Below are positions 51,937 through 61,111 of a DNA stretch of 64,000 nt, piece after piece. Under the pieces are notes generated by a model. That model was not told the DNA's origin and did no database searches. It saw only the letters and a program-made list of their open reading frames with translations. The position numbers and the translations under genes were made by a program. This stretch comes from Bacillota bacterium (GTDB taxonomy: Bacteria > Bacillota > Clostridia > Oscillospirales > Acutalibacteraceae): positions 1-64,000 of the forward strand of contig JAEZYP010000070.1 of assembly GCA_023418995.1 (NCBI GenBank), read 5' to 3'. Every line of letters begins with the position of its first letter. Within the stretch, counting starts at the first letter, position 1.

Positions 51937-53682
51937 TCACTTTACATACGGCAGCCGGATGGTCACGGTCGTACCCTCGTCCAGTTCGCTTTCATAATGA
52001 AGCCCATACTGGTTTCCATACTGCAGCTGAATTCTTCCGTTAACATTTTTAATTCCGATTCCAGATTTGCTTTTCTGGTCAATTTTCAGTATATTTGCGA
52101 GCTTCTCCGGTTCAATCCCGAAGCCGTTGTCGATCACCTGAAAAACGAGCATATCTCCGTCGCGCGCAGCCTTTACGAGGATTTTTCCCTGATAGGGCAG
52201 ATCGCCTACTCCGTGAATGACCGAATTTTCTATGATGGGCTGCAGCACAATTTTCAGCGTTTTGCACTGAAGGACCTCCGGATCCGTCTGAATCTCATAG
52301 GTAAACTGGTCGTTAAAGCGCATTTTTTGCAGTGTAAGATAGGTTTCGGCGTGTTTCATTTCCTGCTCCACCGTTATCGTATCTCTGCCGCCACTCAGGG
52401 AAAGGCGAAAGAACTGTGCCAGTGAAAAAATCATTTTTACGACCTTAGGATTATCGCCGCTCTCCGCCATCCAGACGATGGAATCGAGCGTGTTATAGAG
52501 GAAATGAGGATTGATCTGGGCATACAGCGTTTTCATTTCGCTCTTTCTCAGCTGCTGCTGATCATGAACTATTTCCTGCATCAGGCGTTTTATCCGGTAC
52601 ACCATGTTGTTAAAGGAACGGGAAAGCTCCTGAACCTCAACGGTGCCGCTTGCCTGAGCGAAAGCATCCATCTCGCCGCCTTCCACCTTACCCATCAGTT
52701 TAATCAGATTCCGGATTGGGCGGGTAATCAGAAGGGATATTAATATAGATAAAACGGCGATCAAAAATGTTGATAGAAAAAGTGCGATCGTAATAAAATT
52801 TTTGATTTCCAAATCAATCGAAAACAAGCCGTTCAGCGGGCTGACGCCGACGACCCGCCAGTTTGTGCTGTTGAGCTTCTTTACACAAACTGCCATACGC
52901 TGGTCATCTACCGTTATAATCGAGTTTCCGGGATTCAGCTGATATGTGCTCGGATTGATTTTATCGCTGATTCCGTAGTAAATCATCTGCTGGTTCGGGT
53001 GATAGATCAGCTCATTGTCTTCGCCCAGGATAAAAATATAATCCTTCTTCCCCAGCTCGGAGCACAGCCCCTTAATGCTGTTGAAATTCAGATCAACCAG
53101 TATGGTTCCGAAGTGCGTTATTCCGTTCTCCTTCCAGCTTAGACCCTTGCAAAGGGAAAGCACCCAGGGGTATTCCGCCTGGTAAAGGCACTGCACATGG
53201 GGTGCCGATATGTGGTAATTGCGGCTTCCGGGAGGTACACTCCGGAACCAGGACTGCGAAATAATGCTCGCGTTGCCCTTCAGCGGCTTTTTATTTGTTT
53301 TTAAGATCAGCTTCCCGTTTGAATCAAAAACCGCAATGGTATTGATGTCGCTGCGAAGGATAAATGGGTTTGGATCCGCAATGTTCGGGGAAACTCCCTT
53401 GTTCTGAACAAACTCGGTAAGTGAATTTGAAACATTCACCATCTCCTCCAAATATCCATCGATACTTTTGCTGACATTTTCTACAATATGCACATTATAC
53501 TTTACGGTCGATTCGTCAATGGACTGGTTATAGTGAATATTTGTAACATTCGAAATGACGAGTACGGAGGAAACCGCGATCATAGCAGACGTTGCCGCCA
53601 TAAGCACCCACAGCCGGTTCCATTGCAGCTGATTCTTTATGGTTCGCTTTGTTTTGCCCAATAAAAAATGAAAATTCTTCAT
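51937..53682 (-). CDS. Sensor histidine kinase (YesM-like)
   Basis: This 581-residue membrane kinase has a first membrane segment near 28-48, an extracellular Cache-like domain, a second segment (FITIALFLSTFLIAVLSILISLLIT), a HAMP domain, and a His_kinase domain with NPHFLYNTLDSIVWMAE carrying the phosphorylated His. The ATPase part has IENSVIHGV and VIDNGFGIEPEKL. Its likely partner is the AraC-type regulator at 45403-47007. Transcription starts near a GAAACGTTTTC site. Confidence 0.94.
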   Translation of the reverse strand: MKNFHFLLGKTKRTIKNQLQWNRLWVLMAATSAMIAVSSVLVISNVTNIHYNQSIDESTVKYNVHIVENVSKSIDGYLEEMVNVSNSLTEFVQNKGVSPNIADPNPFILRSDINTIAVFDSNGKLILKTNKKPLKGNASIISQSWFRSVPPGSRNYHISAPHVQCLYQAEYPWVLSLCKGLSWKENGITHFGTILVDLNFNSIKGLCSELGKKDYIFILGEDNELIYHPNQQMIYYGISDKINPSTYQLNPGNSIITVDDQRMAVCVKKLNSTNWRVVGVSPLNGLFSIDLEIKNFITIALFLSTFLIAVLSILISLLITRPIRNLIKLMGKVEGGEMDAFAQASGTVEVQELSRSFNNMVYRIKRLMQEIVHDQQQLRKSEMKTLYAQINPHFLYNTLDSIVWMAESGDNPKVVKMIFSLAQFFRLSLSGGRDTITVEQEMKHAETYLTLQKMRFNDQFTYEIQTDPEVLQCKTLKIVLQPIIENSVIHGVGDLPYQGKILVKAARDGDMLVFQVIDNGFGIEPEKLANILKIDQKSKSGIGIKNVNGRIQLQYGNQYGLHYESELDEGTTVTIRLPYVK

Positions 53683-53800
53683 ACTTCCCCCTATGGGCGC
53701 TCCAAGACACGCCCCACAGCATCAGGTTGCCCCAAACAGCTGTACAAATCCAATTTTATTGTACCACGGATAGACAATAAATTGAATTCATATTTTTCAC

Positions 53801-53811
53801 GAAACGTTTTC
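53801..53811. promoter_or_regulatory. GAAACGTTTTC operator at kinase promoter
   Basis: It lies five bases past a minus-strand TATAAT (53817-53822), over the expected start of the kinase transcript. The 305-bp gap 53683-53987 holds this and the divergent aldolase promoter; no gene is seen in it. Confidence 0.6.
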
Positions 53812-53816
53812 TAATA

Positions 53817-53822
53817 ATTATA
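53817..53822 (-). promoter_or_regulatory. Predicted -10 box of kinase operon
   Basis: TATAAT on the minus strand; the matching -35 is weak. Confidence 0.4.
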
Positions 53823-53906
53823 GCTTATATACAACGATCCTGTTTTTTAGCTATTTTCCTATACACTATATAAGCGTATTTTAACCACTGACAGTAGGAT
53901 TACGCA

Positions 53907-53935
53907 TTGACATGGTATAGCGGGTGAGTTATCAT
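53907..53935 (+). promoter_or_regulatory. Predicted sigma-A promoter of region G aldolase operon
   Basis: TTGACA (53907-53912) and TATCAT (53930-53935) have 17 bp between them, 53 bases before the aldolase gene. Confidence 0.7.
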
Positions 53936-53945
53936 TACGTTGAAA

Positions 53946-53955
53946 GAAACGTTTC
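53946..53955. promoter_or_regulatory. GAAACGTTTC operator at aldolase promoter
   Basis: GAAACGTTTC is a perfect palindrome just after the expected transcription start, matching the repressor position seen at the other region F/G promoters. Confidence 0.65.
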
Positions 53956-53987
53956 GCCCAATGATTACATAAACAGGAGTGACTTAA

Positions 53988-54839
53988 ATGGCATTAACAA
54001 CAACAGACCTCATGCTGAAGAATGCGCAGACCGGAAATTACGCGGTCGGAGCGTTTAACGCAGAGAATATGGAGATGGTTCAGGCAATCGTTGCTGCCGC
54101 TGAGGAGCTAAACGCTCCGGTAATCATCCAGACAACCCCCGGAACAGTGCGTTACGCGAGCCTGGAGCTTTACCTTGCGAACGTGAGGGCGGCAGCAGAA
54201 GCCGCAAAGGTACCGGTCGCTATGCACCTTGACCATGGCGAAAGCTTTCAGCTTGCCATGCAGGCACTGCGCGCCGGCTATACCTCCATTATGATCGACG
54301 GTTCAAAAGAGATTTTAGAAAAGAACATCGCGGTCACAAAGTCTGTTGTCGACGCGTGTAAGCCAAGCTCCGTGCCGGTTGAGGGCGAGCTCGGCAAGGT
54401 TGGCGGCAAGGAGGATGATATGGAATGCAGCGGCACCGGCTACACCGACCCGGAGGAAGCCGTTGAATTTGTTAAGCAAACCGGCGTTTCCTCCCTCGCG
54501 GTCGGCGTTGGAACTGCACACGGCGTTTACGCCACCACACCGGTACTTAACACCGAGCTGATCAGCATACTCCGCAAGAAAATTGACGTTCCTATGGTGC
54601 TGCACGGTGCTTCCGGTCTAAGCGATGAAGCAGTTCAGGAATGCATCAAGCGCGGCATCTGCAAGGTTAACTTTGCTACAGAGCTGAGAATCGCCTACAC
54701 GAACGCGTTACAGGAATATCTTTTAAAAAACCCGAAGGTCATCGACCCGAAAAAGTACGGCGCTGTCGCACGCGAAGCCGTAAAGGCACTTGTGATGGGC
54801 AGAATCAAGGTACTCGGAAGCGACGGCAAGGCGGAATAA
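53988..54839 (+). CDS. Class II ketose-bisphosphate aldolase (tagatose/fructose-bisphosphate type)
   Basis: This 283-residue zinc aldolase cleaves a ketohexose 1,6-bisphosphate to DHAP and glyceraldehyde 3-phosphate. H80, D82 and H83 in MHLDHGESF, H178 in GTAHGVY and H206 in VLHGASG are the catalytic and zinc ligands, in positions close to those of GatY/KbaY. VEGELGKVGGKEDD is also conserved. With the PfkB and FGGY kinases downstream, it is the cleavage step of the region G pathway. Tagatose versus fructose preference cannot be decided from this. Confidence 0.93.
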   Translation: MALTTTDLMLKNAQTGNYAVGAFNAENMEMVQAIVAAAEELNAPVIIQTTPGTVRYASLELYLANVRAAAEAAKVPVAMHLDHGESFQLAMQALRAGYTSIMIDGSKEILEKNIAVTKSVVDACKPSSVPVEGELGKVGGKEDDMECSGTGYTDPEEAVEFVKQTGVSSLAVGVGTAHGVYATTPVLNTELISILRKKIDVPMVLHGASGLSDEAVQECIKRGICKVNFATELRIAYTNALQEYLLKNPKVIDPKKYGAVAREAVKALVMGRIKVLGSDGKAE

Positions 54840-54854
54840 CAGGAGGTTAAGGCT

Positions 54855-55784
54855 TTGATTACTACAGTCACCCTGAATGTTGCTGTTGATAAGCTTTATC
54901 TGGTTGACCGGTTCCAAACCGGCGAGGTCACCCGCGTAAGGGAGTGTAACGCCACTGCCGGAGGCAAAGGGCTTAATGTTGCCCGCGTAGCGTCCATCCT
55001 TGGCGAAAAGGTGCTTGCCACCGGGTTTGCCGGCGGTCACAGCGGTGAATACGTAGAGGAGATGCTCCGCAGAGACAGCATCGCCAGCGACTTTATCCAT
55101 GTAGACGGTGAGAGCCGTAGCTGCATCAATATTATTGACCAGAACGGAGTCAGCACAGAGCTGCTGGAGCCCGGTGTAACAGTGACCGGAGAGAACAAAG
55201 AAGCGTTCAAGGCGAAATTCGGGAGGTTAATTCACGACAGCAGCGTTGTCGTGCTTTCCGGCAGTGTACCGCAGGGCTGCGGCACGGAGTACTATCCGGA
55301 GCTGATTCGAATTGCCAAGAGCAGCGGCAAAAAAGTGATTCTGGACACAAGCGGTGAGAATTTGGCTAACGGCATAAAAGCGTGTCCAACCCTGATTAAG
55401 CCAAACAAAGACGAGATCAAAGCGCTGCTCGGTGTTGACATAGCCAGCAAGGAGGACGTCATCGCCGCCGCAAAAGCGCTTCGTAACAGCGGAATTGCCT
55501 ATGTGGTGGTTTCCATGGGCAAATATGGAGCAATCGTCGTCTGCGATGAAGGCGTGTTTGAGGGAACTCCTCCCGACGTAAAGGTCGTGAACACCGTCGG
55601 CTGTGGGGATTCCATGGTAGCCGCGTTTGCCGTAAGCTTTTCACGCGGGTATCCGGTGGAAGAAGCTCTGCAATTCGCCCTTGCGGTTTCCTCCGCAAAC
55701 GCGATGTGCAAGCAAACTGGATTTTTTTATCCCGCCGATTTGCAGAAGATTCTCTCTGAAGGAAGCGTTACTAAATTAGCTTAA
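54855..55784 (+). CDS. PfkB-family ketohexose-phosphate kinase (LacC/FruK type)
   Basis: This 309-residue kinase would make a ketohexose bisphosphate for the upstream aldolase. MITTVTLNVAVDKLYLV, ATAGGKGLNVARVASILG and NTVGCGDSMVAAFAVSFSRG (catalytic Asp) are the family motifs. Start is TTG with AGGAGG upstream, 15 bases after the aldolase stop. A second, different kinase of the same family is at 12510-13445. Confidence 0.9.
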   Translation: MITTVTLNVAVDKLYLVDRFQTGEVTRVRECNATAGGKGLNVARVASILGEKVLATGFAGGHSGEYVEEMLRRDSIASDFIHVDGESRSCINIIDQNGVSTELLEPGVTVTGENKEAFKAKFGRLIHDSSVVVLSGSVPQGCGTEYYPELIRIAKSSGKKVILDTSGENLANGIKACPTLIKPNKDEIKALLGVDIASKEDVIAAAKALRNSGIAYVVVSMGKYGAIVVCDEGVFEGTPPDVKVVNTVGCGDSMVAAFAVSFSRGYPVEEALQFALAVSSANAMCKQTGFFYPADLQKILSEGSVTKLA

Positions 55785-55799
55785 GCAGGAGGTGCTTTT

Positions 55800-57329
55800 A
55801 TGCAAAATCTGCTTCTTGCCATCGATATCGGAACCTCTGCGTGCAAAATCGCGGTATTTGAACCGGATGGCAGTATTGTAAGCGATTGTGCGAAGGATTA
55901 TCATACCTACTACCCCGCCCCCGGCTGGGTCGACCACGACCCCAATGAATGGTGGCAGGCAATCAGCGCGGGAATCCGCGAGTGTCTTGAAAAGGGCGGC
56001 ATCGATCCCCGCGACATTGCGGGAATCGGAATCGACGGTCAAAGCTGGTCCTGTATTCCGGTTGACCGGGACGGAAACGTGCTTTGCAATACGCCAATCT
56101 GGATGGATACCCGGGCAAAGTCGATTTGCGAACGGGTGAACCGAAAAATCGGAAGTGACACGTTATTTAACCTGAGCGGCAATCCGTTTCAGCCTTCCTA
56201 TACCACGCCGAAAATTCTGTGGTTTAAGGAAAATCAGCCCGAGATTTATAAAAACACCTATAAATTTATGCAGAGCAACAGCTTCATCGCCTACCGTCTA
56301 ACCGGTTCCTTCAGCCAGGATGTAAGCCAGGGCTATGGTCTGCATGTGTTCGATATCAAGAAGCGCAAATACGACGAAGCCATGTGCCGCGAGCTGAAAA
56401 TCAACATGGAGCAGCTTCCCGAAATTTTCGGGTGCCATGAGGTTATCGGTACGGTAACGGCGAAGGCCGCAGAAGCAACCGGCCTCTGCGAAGGAATTCC
56501 AGTCGTGGCCGGAGGGCTTGACGCGGCATGCGGAACGCTTGGCGCGGGCGTCTGCCGCTCCGGTCAGACGCAGGAGCAGGGCGGTCAGGCGGGCGGCATG
56601 AGTATTTGCCTTGATCGGCCCATCGGAGAGAAAACGTTGATTCTCAGCCCGCATGTTGTGCCGGATTTGTGGCTTTTACAGGGCGGCACGGTGGGTGGCG
56701 GCGGCAGTCTCCGCTGGCTGGCAAGGGAGCTCGGCGAGCCGGAGGAGCTCCTCGCCCGGCAGACCGGAACCGGCAAGCTCAAGCTAATTGACGATCTTGC
56801 CGCAACCGTTGCGCCCGGAAGCGACGGCGTCGTTTTCCTCCCTTATCTTTCCGGAGAGCGTTCGCCCATCTGGGACCCGAATGCTACCGGCGTGTATTTT
56901 GGCTTAAGCTTTGATAAAACCCGCGCGCATTTTTTCCGCGCCCTGCTGGAAGGCGCAGCCTACGCGCTGGAGCACAATCTGCGAACCGCGGAAAACGTCG
57001 GCGTTAGCGTTGATGTCATGTACGCGATGGGTGGAGCGGCAAACAGCCGTCTCTGGACGCAGATCAAAGCTGATGTAACAGGAAAAACCATCCGCGTACC
57101 GAATTCCGACAATGCCTCCACCCTTGGCGCCGCCATTCTTGCCGGCGTGGGAACAGGGATTTACGGCAGCTTTGATGAGGCGGTAAAGAGGACTATCCAT
57201 GTCAAGCGCGAGCATGTACCGAATCCGGAAAACAGAGAAATTTATCAGCAATATTTCAGTATATATCTCGAGCTTTATGAAAAGTTAAAGGACACTATGT
57301 CCAAGCACGCAAAGATTTTAAGTAAGTAA
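55800..57329 (+). CDS. FGGY-family carbohydrate kinase (xylulokinase-like)
   Basis: This 509-residue kinase has MQNLLLAIDIGTSACKIAVFEPDG at the N-terminus, GIGIDGQSWSCIPVDRDG, and a C-terminal ADP-site GGAANSRLWTQIKADVTGKTIRVPNSDNASTLGAAILAGVG. This is close to xylulokinase organisation, but the operon lacks a xylose isomerase. It probably phosphorylates a free ketose delivered by the dehydrogenases downstream. Spacing is 15 bases from the PfkB gene and 15 to the dehydrogenase. Confidence 0.9.
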   Translation: MQNLLLAIDIGTSACKIAVFEPDGSIVSDCAKDYHTYYPAPGWVDHDPNEWWQAISAGIRECLEKGGIDPRDIAGIGIDGQSWSCIPVDRDGNVLCNTPIWMDTRAKSICERVNRKIGSDTLFNLSGNPFQPSYTTPKILWFKENQPEIYKNTYKFMQSNSFIAYRLTGSFSQDVSQGYGLHVFDIKKRKYDEAMCRELKINMEQLPEIFGCHEVIGTVTAKAAEATGLCEGIPVVAGGLDAACGTLGAGVCRSGQTQEQGGQAGGMSICLDRPIGEKTLILSPHVVPDLWLLQGGTVGGGGSLRWLARELGEPEELLARQTGTGKLKLIDDLAATVAPGSDGVVFLPYLSGERSPIWDPNATGVYFGLSFDKTRAHFFRALLEGAAYALEHNLRTAENVGVSVDVMYAMGGAANSRLWTQIKADVTGKTIRVPNSDNASTLGAAILAGVGTGIYGSFDEAVKRTIHVKREHVPNPENREIYQQYFSIYLELYEKLKDTMSKHAKILSK

Positions 57330-57344
57330 CAATGAGGTGTAAGT

Positions 57345-58406
57345 ATGAAAGCAGCAGTTTTACACGGCGTTGAAGATTTACGCTACGAAGAAAGCCCAAC
57401 CCCAAAGGCCGGTTCCGGCGAGGTTGTAATTCGTGTGAAGGCAACCGGAATCTGTGGTTCCGACATTCCCCGCGTCAACGACACCGCGGCACACTACTAT
57501 CCGATTATTCTCGGGCATGAATTTTCCGGCGTAGTTGCGGAAATCGGCGAGGGCGTTACAAACGTGAAGGTTGGCGACCGTGTTACCGCGGCGCCGCTTA
57601 TCCCCTGCATGACCTGCGACGACTGCCAGCAGGGCAATTTCTCCCTTTGCAAGCACTATAAATTTATCGGATCCAGTCTGTTCGGCAGCTTTGCTGACTA
57701 TGTGAAAGCTCCGGCAATGAACGTAGTAAAATTCAACGAGAACGTTGGCTTTATTCAGAGCGCGTTCTTTGAGCCTGCAACCGTCGCGCTGCACGGCATC
57801 AAATGTGCGGATTACAGCGGCGGAAAATCCGTTGCGGTTCTCGGCGGCGGAACCGTGGGTCTCTTCACCATGCAGTGGGCAAAGGTTCTAGGCGCGCGCA
57901 GAGTTGTCGTGTTTGATATCAGCGACGCACGTCTTGAGCTTGCCAAAAGGCTTGGCGCGGATGAATGCATCAATACCACTTCACCGGAGTTTCTGAAGCA
58001 GGCGATGGACATTACAGGCGGCAAGGGCTATCCGTTTGTATTTGAAACCGCGGGTCAGAACACCACCATGAATATTGCTTTTGATATCGCCGCGAACAAA
58101 GCGAGCGTATGCTTTATCGGAACCTCAAGCAAGGACCTCAGCTTCAATTGGAAGCAGTTTGAAAAGATGAATCGCAAGGAATTCCGGCTGACCGGCTCGT
58201 GGATGTCCTACAGTGCGCCTTTCCCGGGCGACGAATGGACGATGACTGCGGATTACTTCTCAAATGGTCAGCTTAAATTCGACGACTCCCTGGTCTACAA
58301 AAAGTTTCCGATGAGCCAGGCTGCCGAGGCGTTCAAGCTCTTCAAGATTCCCGGCGAGGTCAAGGGCAAGCTCATGTTAGTAAATGAAGAAGATTCGTCA
58401 ACATAA
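57345..58406 (+). CDS. Zinc-dependent polyol dehydrogenase (galactitol-1-phosphate 5-dehydrogenase-like)
   Basis: This 353-residue MDR dehydrogenase carries catalytic zinc ligands C37 (GICGSD) and H58-E59 (LGHEF), structural zinc Cys at 88, 91, 94 and 102, and Rossmann motif AVLGGGTVGLF. The GSDIPRVNDTAAHYYPIILGHEFSGVV segment is typical of the GatD branch, which oxidises galactitol 1-phosphate or related polyols. It lies between the FGGY kinase and the aldo/keto reductase. In this operon it could make the ketose from a polyol formed by the reductase. Confidence 0.88.
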   Translation: MKAAVLHGVEDLRYEESPTPKAGSGEVVIRVKATGICGSDIPRVNDTAAHYYPIILGHEFSGVVAEIGEGVTNVKVGDRVTAAPLIPCMTCDDCQQGNFSLCKHYKFIGSSLFGSFADYVKAPAMNVVKFNENVGFIQSAFFEPATVALHGIKCADYSGGKSVAVLGGGTVGLFTMQWAKVLGARRVVVFDISDARLELAKRLGADECINTTSPEFLKQAMDITGGKGYPFVFETAGQNTTMNIAFDIAANKASVCFIGTSSKDLSFNWKQFEKMNRKEFRLTGSWMSYSAPFPGDEWTMTADYFSNGQLKFDDSLVYKKFPMSQAAEAFKLFKIPGEVKGKLMLVNEEDSST

Positions 58407-58428
58407 CGTTTAGAAGGGATGTTTTATT

Positions 58429-59478
58429 ATGGCAAAATTTGTTATGGAACCCGATGCAGTTGATTTAAGCAAGCTTCCTGTTAGAACCCTGAACACCGGC
58501 GCCAAGCTGCCGGGCGTAGGTATCGGCACCTTCGGTTCCGACCGTTTCGCACTGGACGACATCGCCAACGCGGTGGCAGGAGCGCTCCGTGTCGGCTACC
58601 GTTTCATCGACTGCGCCGCCTGCTATGGAAACGAAGATCTGATCGGAACCGTACTCCACGAAGCAATAGAAGGAGGTCTTCCGAGAGAAGAGCTGTTTGT
58701 AATGTCGAAGGTTTGGAACGACAAGCATAAGCCGGAGGACGTAATTGCTTCCTGCAAAAAGACCTTAAAGGATTTGCAGCTGGATTACCTCGATTGCTAC
58801 CTTGTACATTGGCCTTTCCCGAACTTCCACGCACAGGGCTGCGACGGCGATGCACGAAACCCGGAATCCCGCCCTTACATTCACGAGGAATTCATGGTAA
58901 CATGGCGTGCGATGGAATCTTTGGTCGAAATGGGCTTGGTAAAGCACATCGGTACCTCCAATGTTACCGTTCCAAAGCTTGAGCTGATTCTCCGCGACGC
59001 GAAAATTCAGCCTTCCATCAATGAAATGGAGCTTCATCCCTGCTTCCAGCAGGGTCAGCTTTTTCAATACTGCGTTGACCACAGCATTCAGCCTGTCGGC
59101 TTCTGCCCCATCGGTTCCCCAACCCGCCCGGACCGCGACACAACTGAAGATGACCTCGCCGACATTGAACAGCCGGTTGTCAAAAAGATTGCTGCCGCTC
59201 ACGGCGTGCATCCCGCGGTTATCTGCGTAAAATGGGCGGTTACCCGCGGTCAGGTTCCGATTCCGTTCTCCATCCATAAAAATGAATACCTCAGCAACCT
59301 GAAGTGTGCCACAGAAGACCCGCTTACCTTTGAAGAAATTGAAGCGCTTAAGAGCGTTGACCGTAATTGCCGCTTGATTAAGGGTCAGGTATTTCTCTGG
59401 CCGGGCGCGGATACATGGCTCGACCTCTGGGACGTAAACGGCACGATTCCGAGCTGGAACGGCTACGAGAAACAATAA
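58429..59478 (+). CDS. Aldo/keto reductase
   Basis: This 349-residue AKR has the catalytic tetrad D61, Y66, K94 and H127 (FIDCAACYGNED, MSKVWND and VHWPF). The C-terminal cofactor loop IPFSIHKNEYLSNL follows. It is longer than most bacterial AKRs and resembles xylose/aldose reductases in layout, with an added C-terminal tail (TWLDLWDVNGTIPSWNG). Reduction of an aldose to an alditol with NADPH is the natural guess, and the polyol dehydrogenase next to it would complete an oxidoreductive isomerisation. The reverse direction is equally possible. Confidence 0.9.
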   Translation: MAKFVMEPDAVDLSKLPVRTLNTGAKLPGVGIGTFGSDRFALDDIANAVAGALRVGYRFIDCAACYGNEDLIGTVLHEAIEGGLPREELFVMSKVWNDKHKPEDVIASCKKTLKDLQLDYLDCYLVHWPFPNFHAQGCDGDARNPESRPYIHEEFMVTWRAMESLVEMGLVKHIGTSNVTVPKLELILRDAKIQPSINEMELHPCFQQGQLFQYCVDHSIQPVGFCPIGSPTRPDRDTTEDDLADIEQPVVKKIAAAHGVHPAVICVKWAVTRGQVPIPFSIHKNEYLSNLKCATEDPLTFEEIEALKSVDRNCRLIKGQVFLWPGADTWLDLWDVNGTIPSWNGYEKQ

Positions 59479-59493
59479 CGGGAGGCTTTCATT

Positions 59494-59931
59494 ATGTTAA
59501 AAGGAATTCCTTCCATCATTTCTCCAGAGCTGCTTAAGGTTCTGGACGAAATGGGACATACCGACGAGCTTACGATCGGCGACGGAAATTTTCCGGGTCA
59601 CACCTATGGCAAAAAAGTAATTCGCCTGGACGGGCACGGCGTACCGGAAATCCTTGACGCTATTCTCAAGGTTTTTCCGCTGGATACTTACGTTGACCAT
59701 CCGGTGACGCTGATGGGCGTTGTAAAGGGTGACCCGGTCGAAACCCCAATTTGGGATGAATATAAAAGTATTGTATCAAAGCATGACAGCCGCGGCGCTG
59801 ACTGCTTCGAAGAAATTGACAAGTGGGATTTTTACAAAAAAACACAGGAAAAATCCACTGTTGTGATCATGTCATCCGAATCCGCCCTGTATGCAAATAT
59901 TATTCTCAAAAAGGGCGTTGTAATCGCATAA
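59494..59931 (+). CDS. RbsD/FucU-family sugar mutarotase
   Basis: This 145-residue mutarotase begins MLKGIPSIISPELLKVLDEMGHTDELTIGDGNFPGHTYG; H22 and D30 are the usual catalytic positions. The segment near VDHPVTLMGVVKGDPVETPIWDEYKSIV is typical of FucU-like proteins. It speeds interconversion of sugar anomers. It closes the region G operon before a strong terminator. Confidence 0.9.
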   Translation: MLKGIPSIISPELLKVLDEMGHTDELTIGDGNFPGHTYGKKVIRLDGHGVPEILDAILKVFPLDTYVDHPVTLMGVVKGDPVETPIWDEYKSIVSKHDSRGADCFEEIDKWDFYKKTQEKSTVVIMSSESALYANIILKKGVVIA

Positions 59932-59978
59932 TTCAATCCCCACATAATTTCCCTTACCTTCATTTCATAACCTCTCAA

Positions 59979-60017
59979 ACAGGCGCCCCGAACCAAATTT
60001 CGGTCCGGGGCGCCTGT
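59979..60017. terminator. Strong GC-rich terminator between region G and LacI genes
   Basis: ACAGGCGCCCCG and CGGGGCGCCTGT form a perfect 12-bp stem with a loop that contains further pairing. It lies between converging genes. Confidence 0.8.
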
Positions 60018-60081
60018 GCGTTTTCTCGTGTATTCGAATGCAAAAAGCAGATGGGCGGCTTGCCTTTTCCAAAGCGGGTAC

Positions 60082-61083
60082 TTATAATTTCAACACCGAT
60101 TGACCCTTTATGAGACCCGGGCTGAGCTCTATAATCTTGGTTCCGCATATTTGCTCCGATTCCAGGTGCTCCAGCATAAGGGTTGCGGCATTTACCGCTA
60201 TTTCCCGCATAGGCTGCGAGATAATGGTAAGCTTTGGTTTCACAATCTGCGCCAAAAGCAAATTATCAAATCCAATAATGGATATTTCCGTTGGTATTTT
60301 GACGCCGCACTCGTTAATCGCGATGATCGCTCCGAGCGTTATTTCATAATTTGCGCAAAACAGCGCGGTGGGCGGATTTTTCAGCTTTAACAGCCTCTTT
60401 GCACCCTCATAGCCTCCACTGATATTGATTTCTCCGCTGATGAGATAGTCTTGATTCAACCGGATTCCGCATTTCTTTGACGCGGCTTTAAACCCTTCTA
60501 TTCTGGATTTCATGGTATAGATGGACTCGGGTCCGCACAATATCCCAATTCTGCTGTGCCCGTTCGACGCAAACTCCTTCACGGCGAGCTCCGCCGCGCC
60601 GCGGTTGTCCATAATTACCGCATCCGCTTTATAGTCTGTAAGCAATCGGTCAATCAGTACCACGGGAACACCGCGCTCATCCGCAAGCCGCAGGTGTTCC
60701 CCGCTCCGGTCAAACGGAATCGTGATAATGCCATCCACCATTTTTCCAAGCAAGAATTCGAGCGCGTCTTTCTCAACCTGCTTATCCAGACGGCTGTCGC
60801 AGATAATGGTGCCGTAGCCGTTCTGACGCATAATATCCTCGATATCCGCAATAATGGAAGTGTTAAAGGTGCTGTTCAGTTCGGAGATCAGCACGCCAAT
60901 CGTTTTGGAACGTTTGCTTTTTAAACCGCGCGCATACTCATTTACACGGTAATCCAGCTTTGCTACCGCGCGGTCAATCGCCTTGCGGTTTGCTTCCATA
61001 ACGTTGCCGCCGTTGAAATATTTCGATATGGTGGAAAGCGACAGATTAGTCAGCCTTTGAATATCCTTATAGGTTGCAGCCAT
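60082..61083 (-). CDS. LacI-family repressor of regions F and G
   Basis: This 333-residue regulator has N-terminal helix-turn-helix MAATYKDIQRLTNLSLSTISKYFNGGNVMEANRKAIDRAVAKL, hinge NEYARGLKSKRSKTIGVLI and a LacI-type effector domain (PTALFCANYEITLGAIIAINECGVKIPTEISIIGFDN). It follows the aldose epimerase gene by 28 bases in the same direction, downstream of a promoter bearing a GAAACGTTTC site. It is therefore the best candidate for the regulator of the five such sites in regions F and G, with autoregulation. Confidence 0.9.
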   Translation of the reverse strand: MAATYKDIQRLTNLSLSTISKYFNGGNVMEANRKAIDRAVAKLDYRVNEYARGLKSKRSKTIGVLISELNSTFNTSIIADIEDIMRQNGYGTIICDSRLDKQVEKDALEFLLGKMVDGIITIPFDRSGEHLRLADERGVPVVLIDRLLTDYKADAVIMDNRGAAELAVKEFASNGHSRIGILCGPESIYTMKSRIEGFKAASKKCGIRLNQDYLISGEINISGGYEGAKRLLKLKNPPTALFCANYEITLGAIIAINECGVKIPTEISIIGFDNLLLAQIVKPKLTIISQPMREIAVNAATLMLEHLESEQICGTKIIELSPGLIKGQSVLKL

Positions 61084-61111
61084 AACTACCAGCTCCTGAA
61101 ATCATTTTCAA

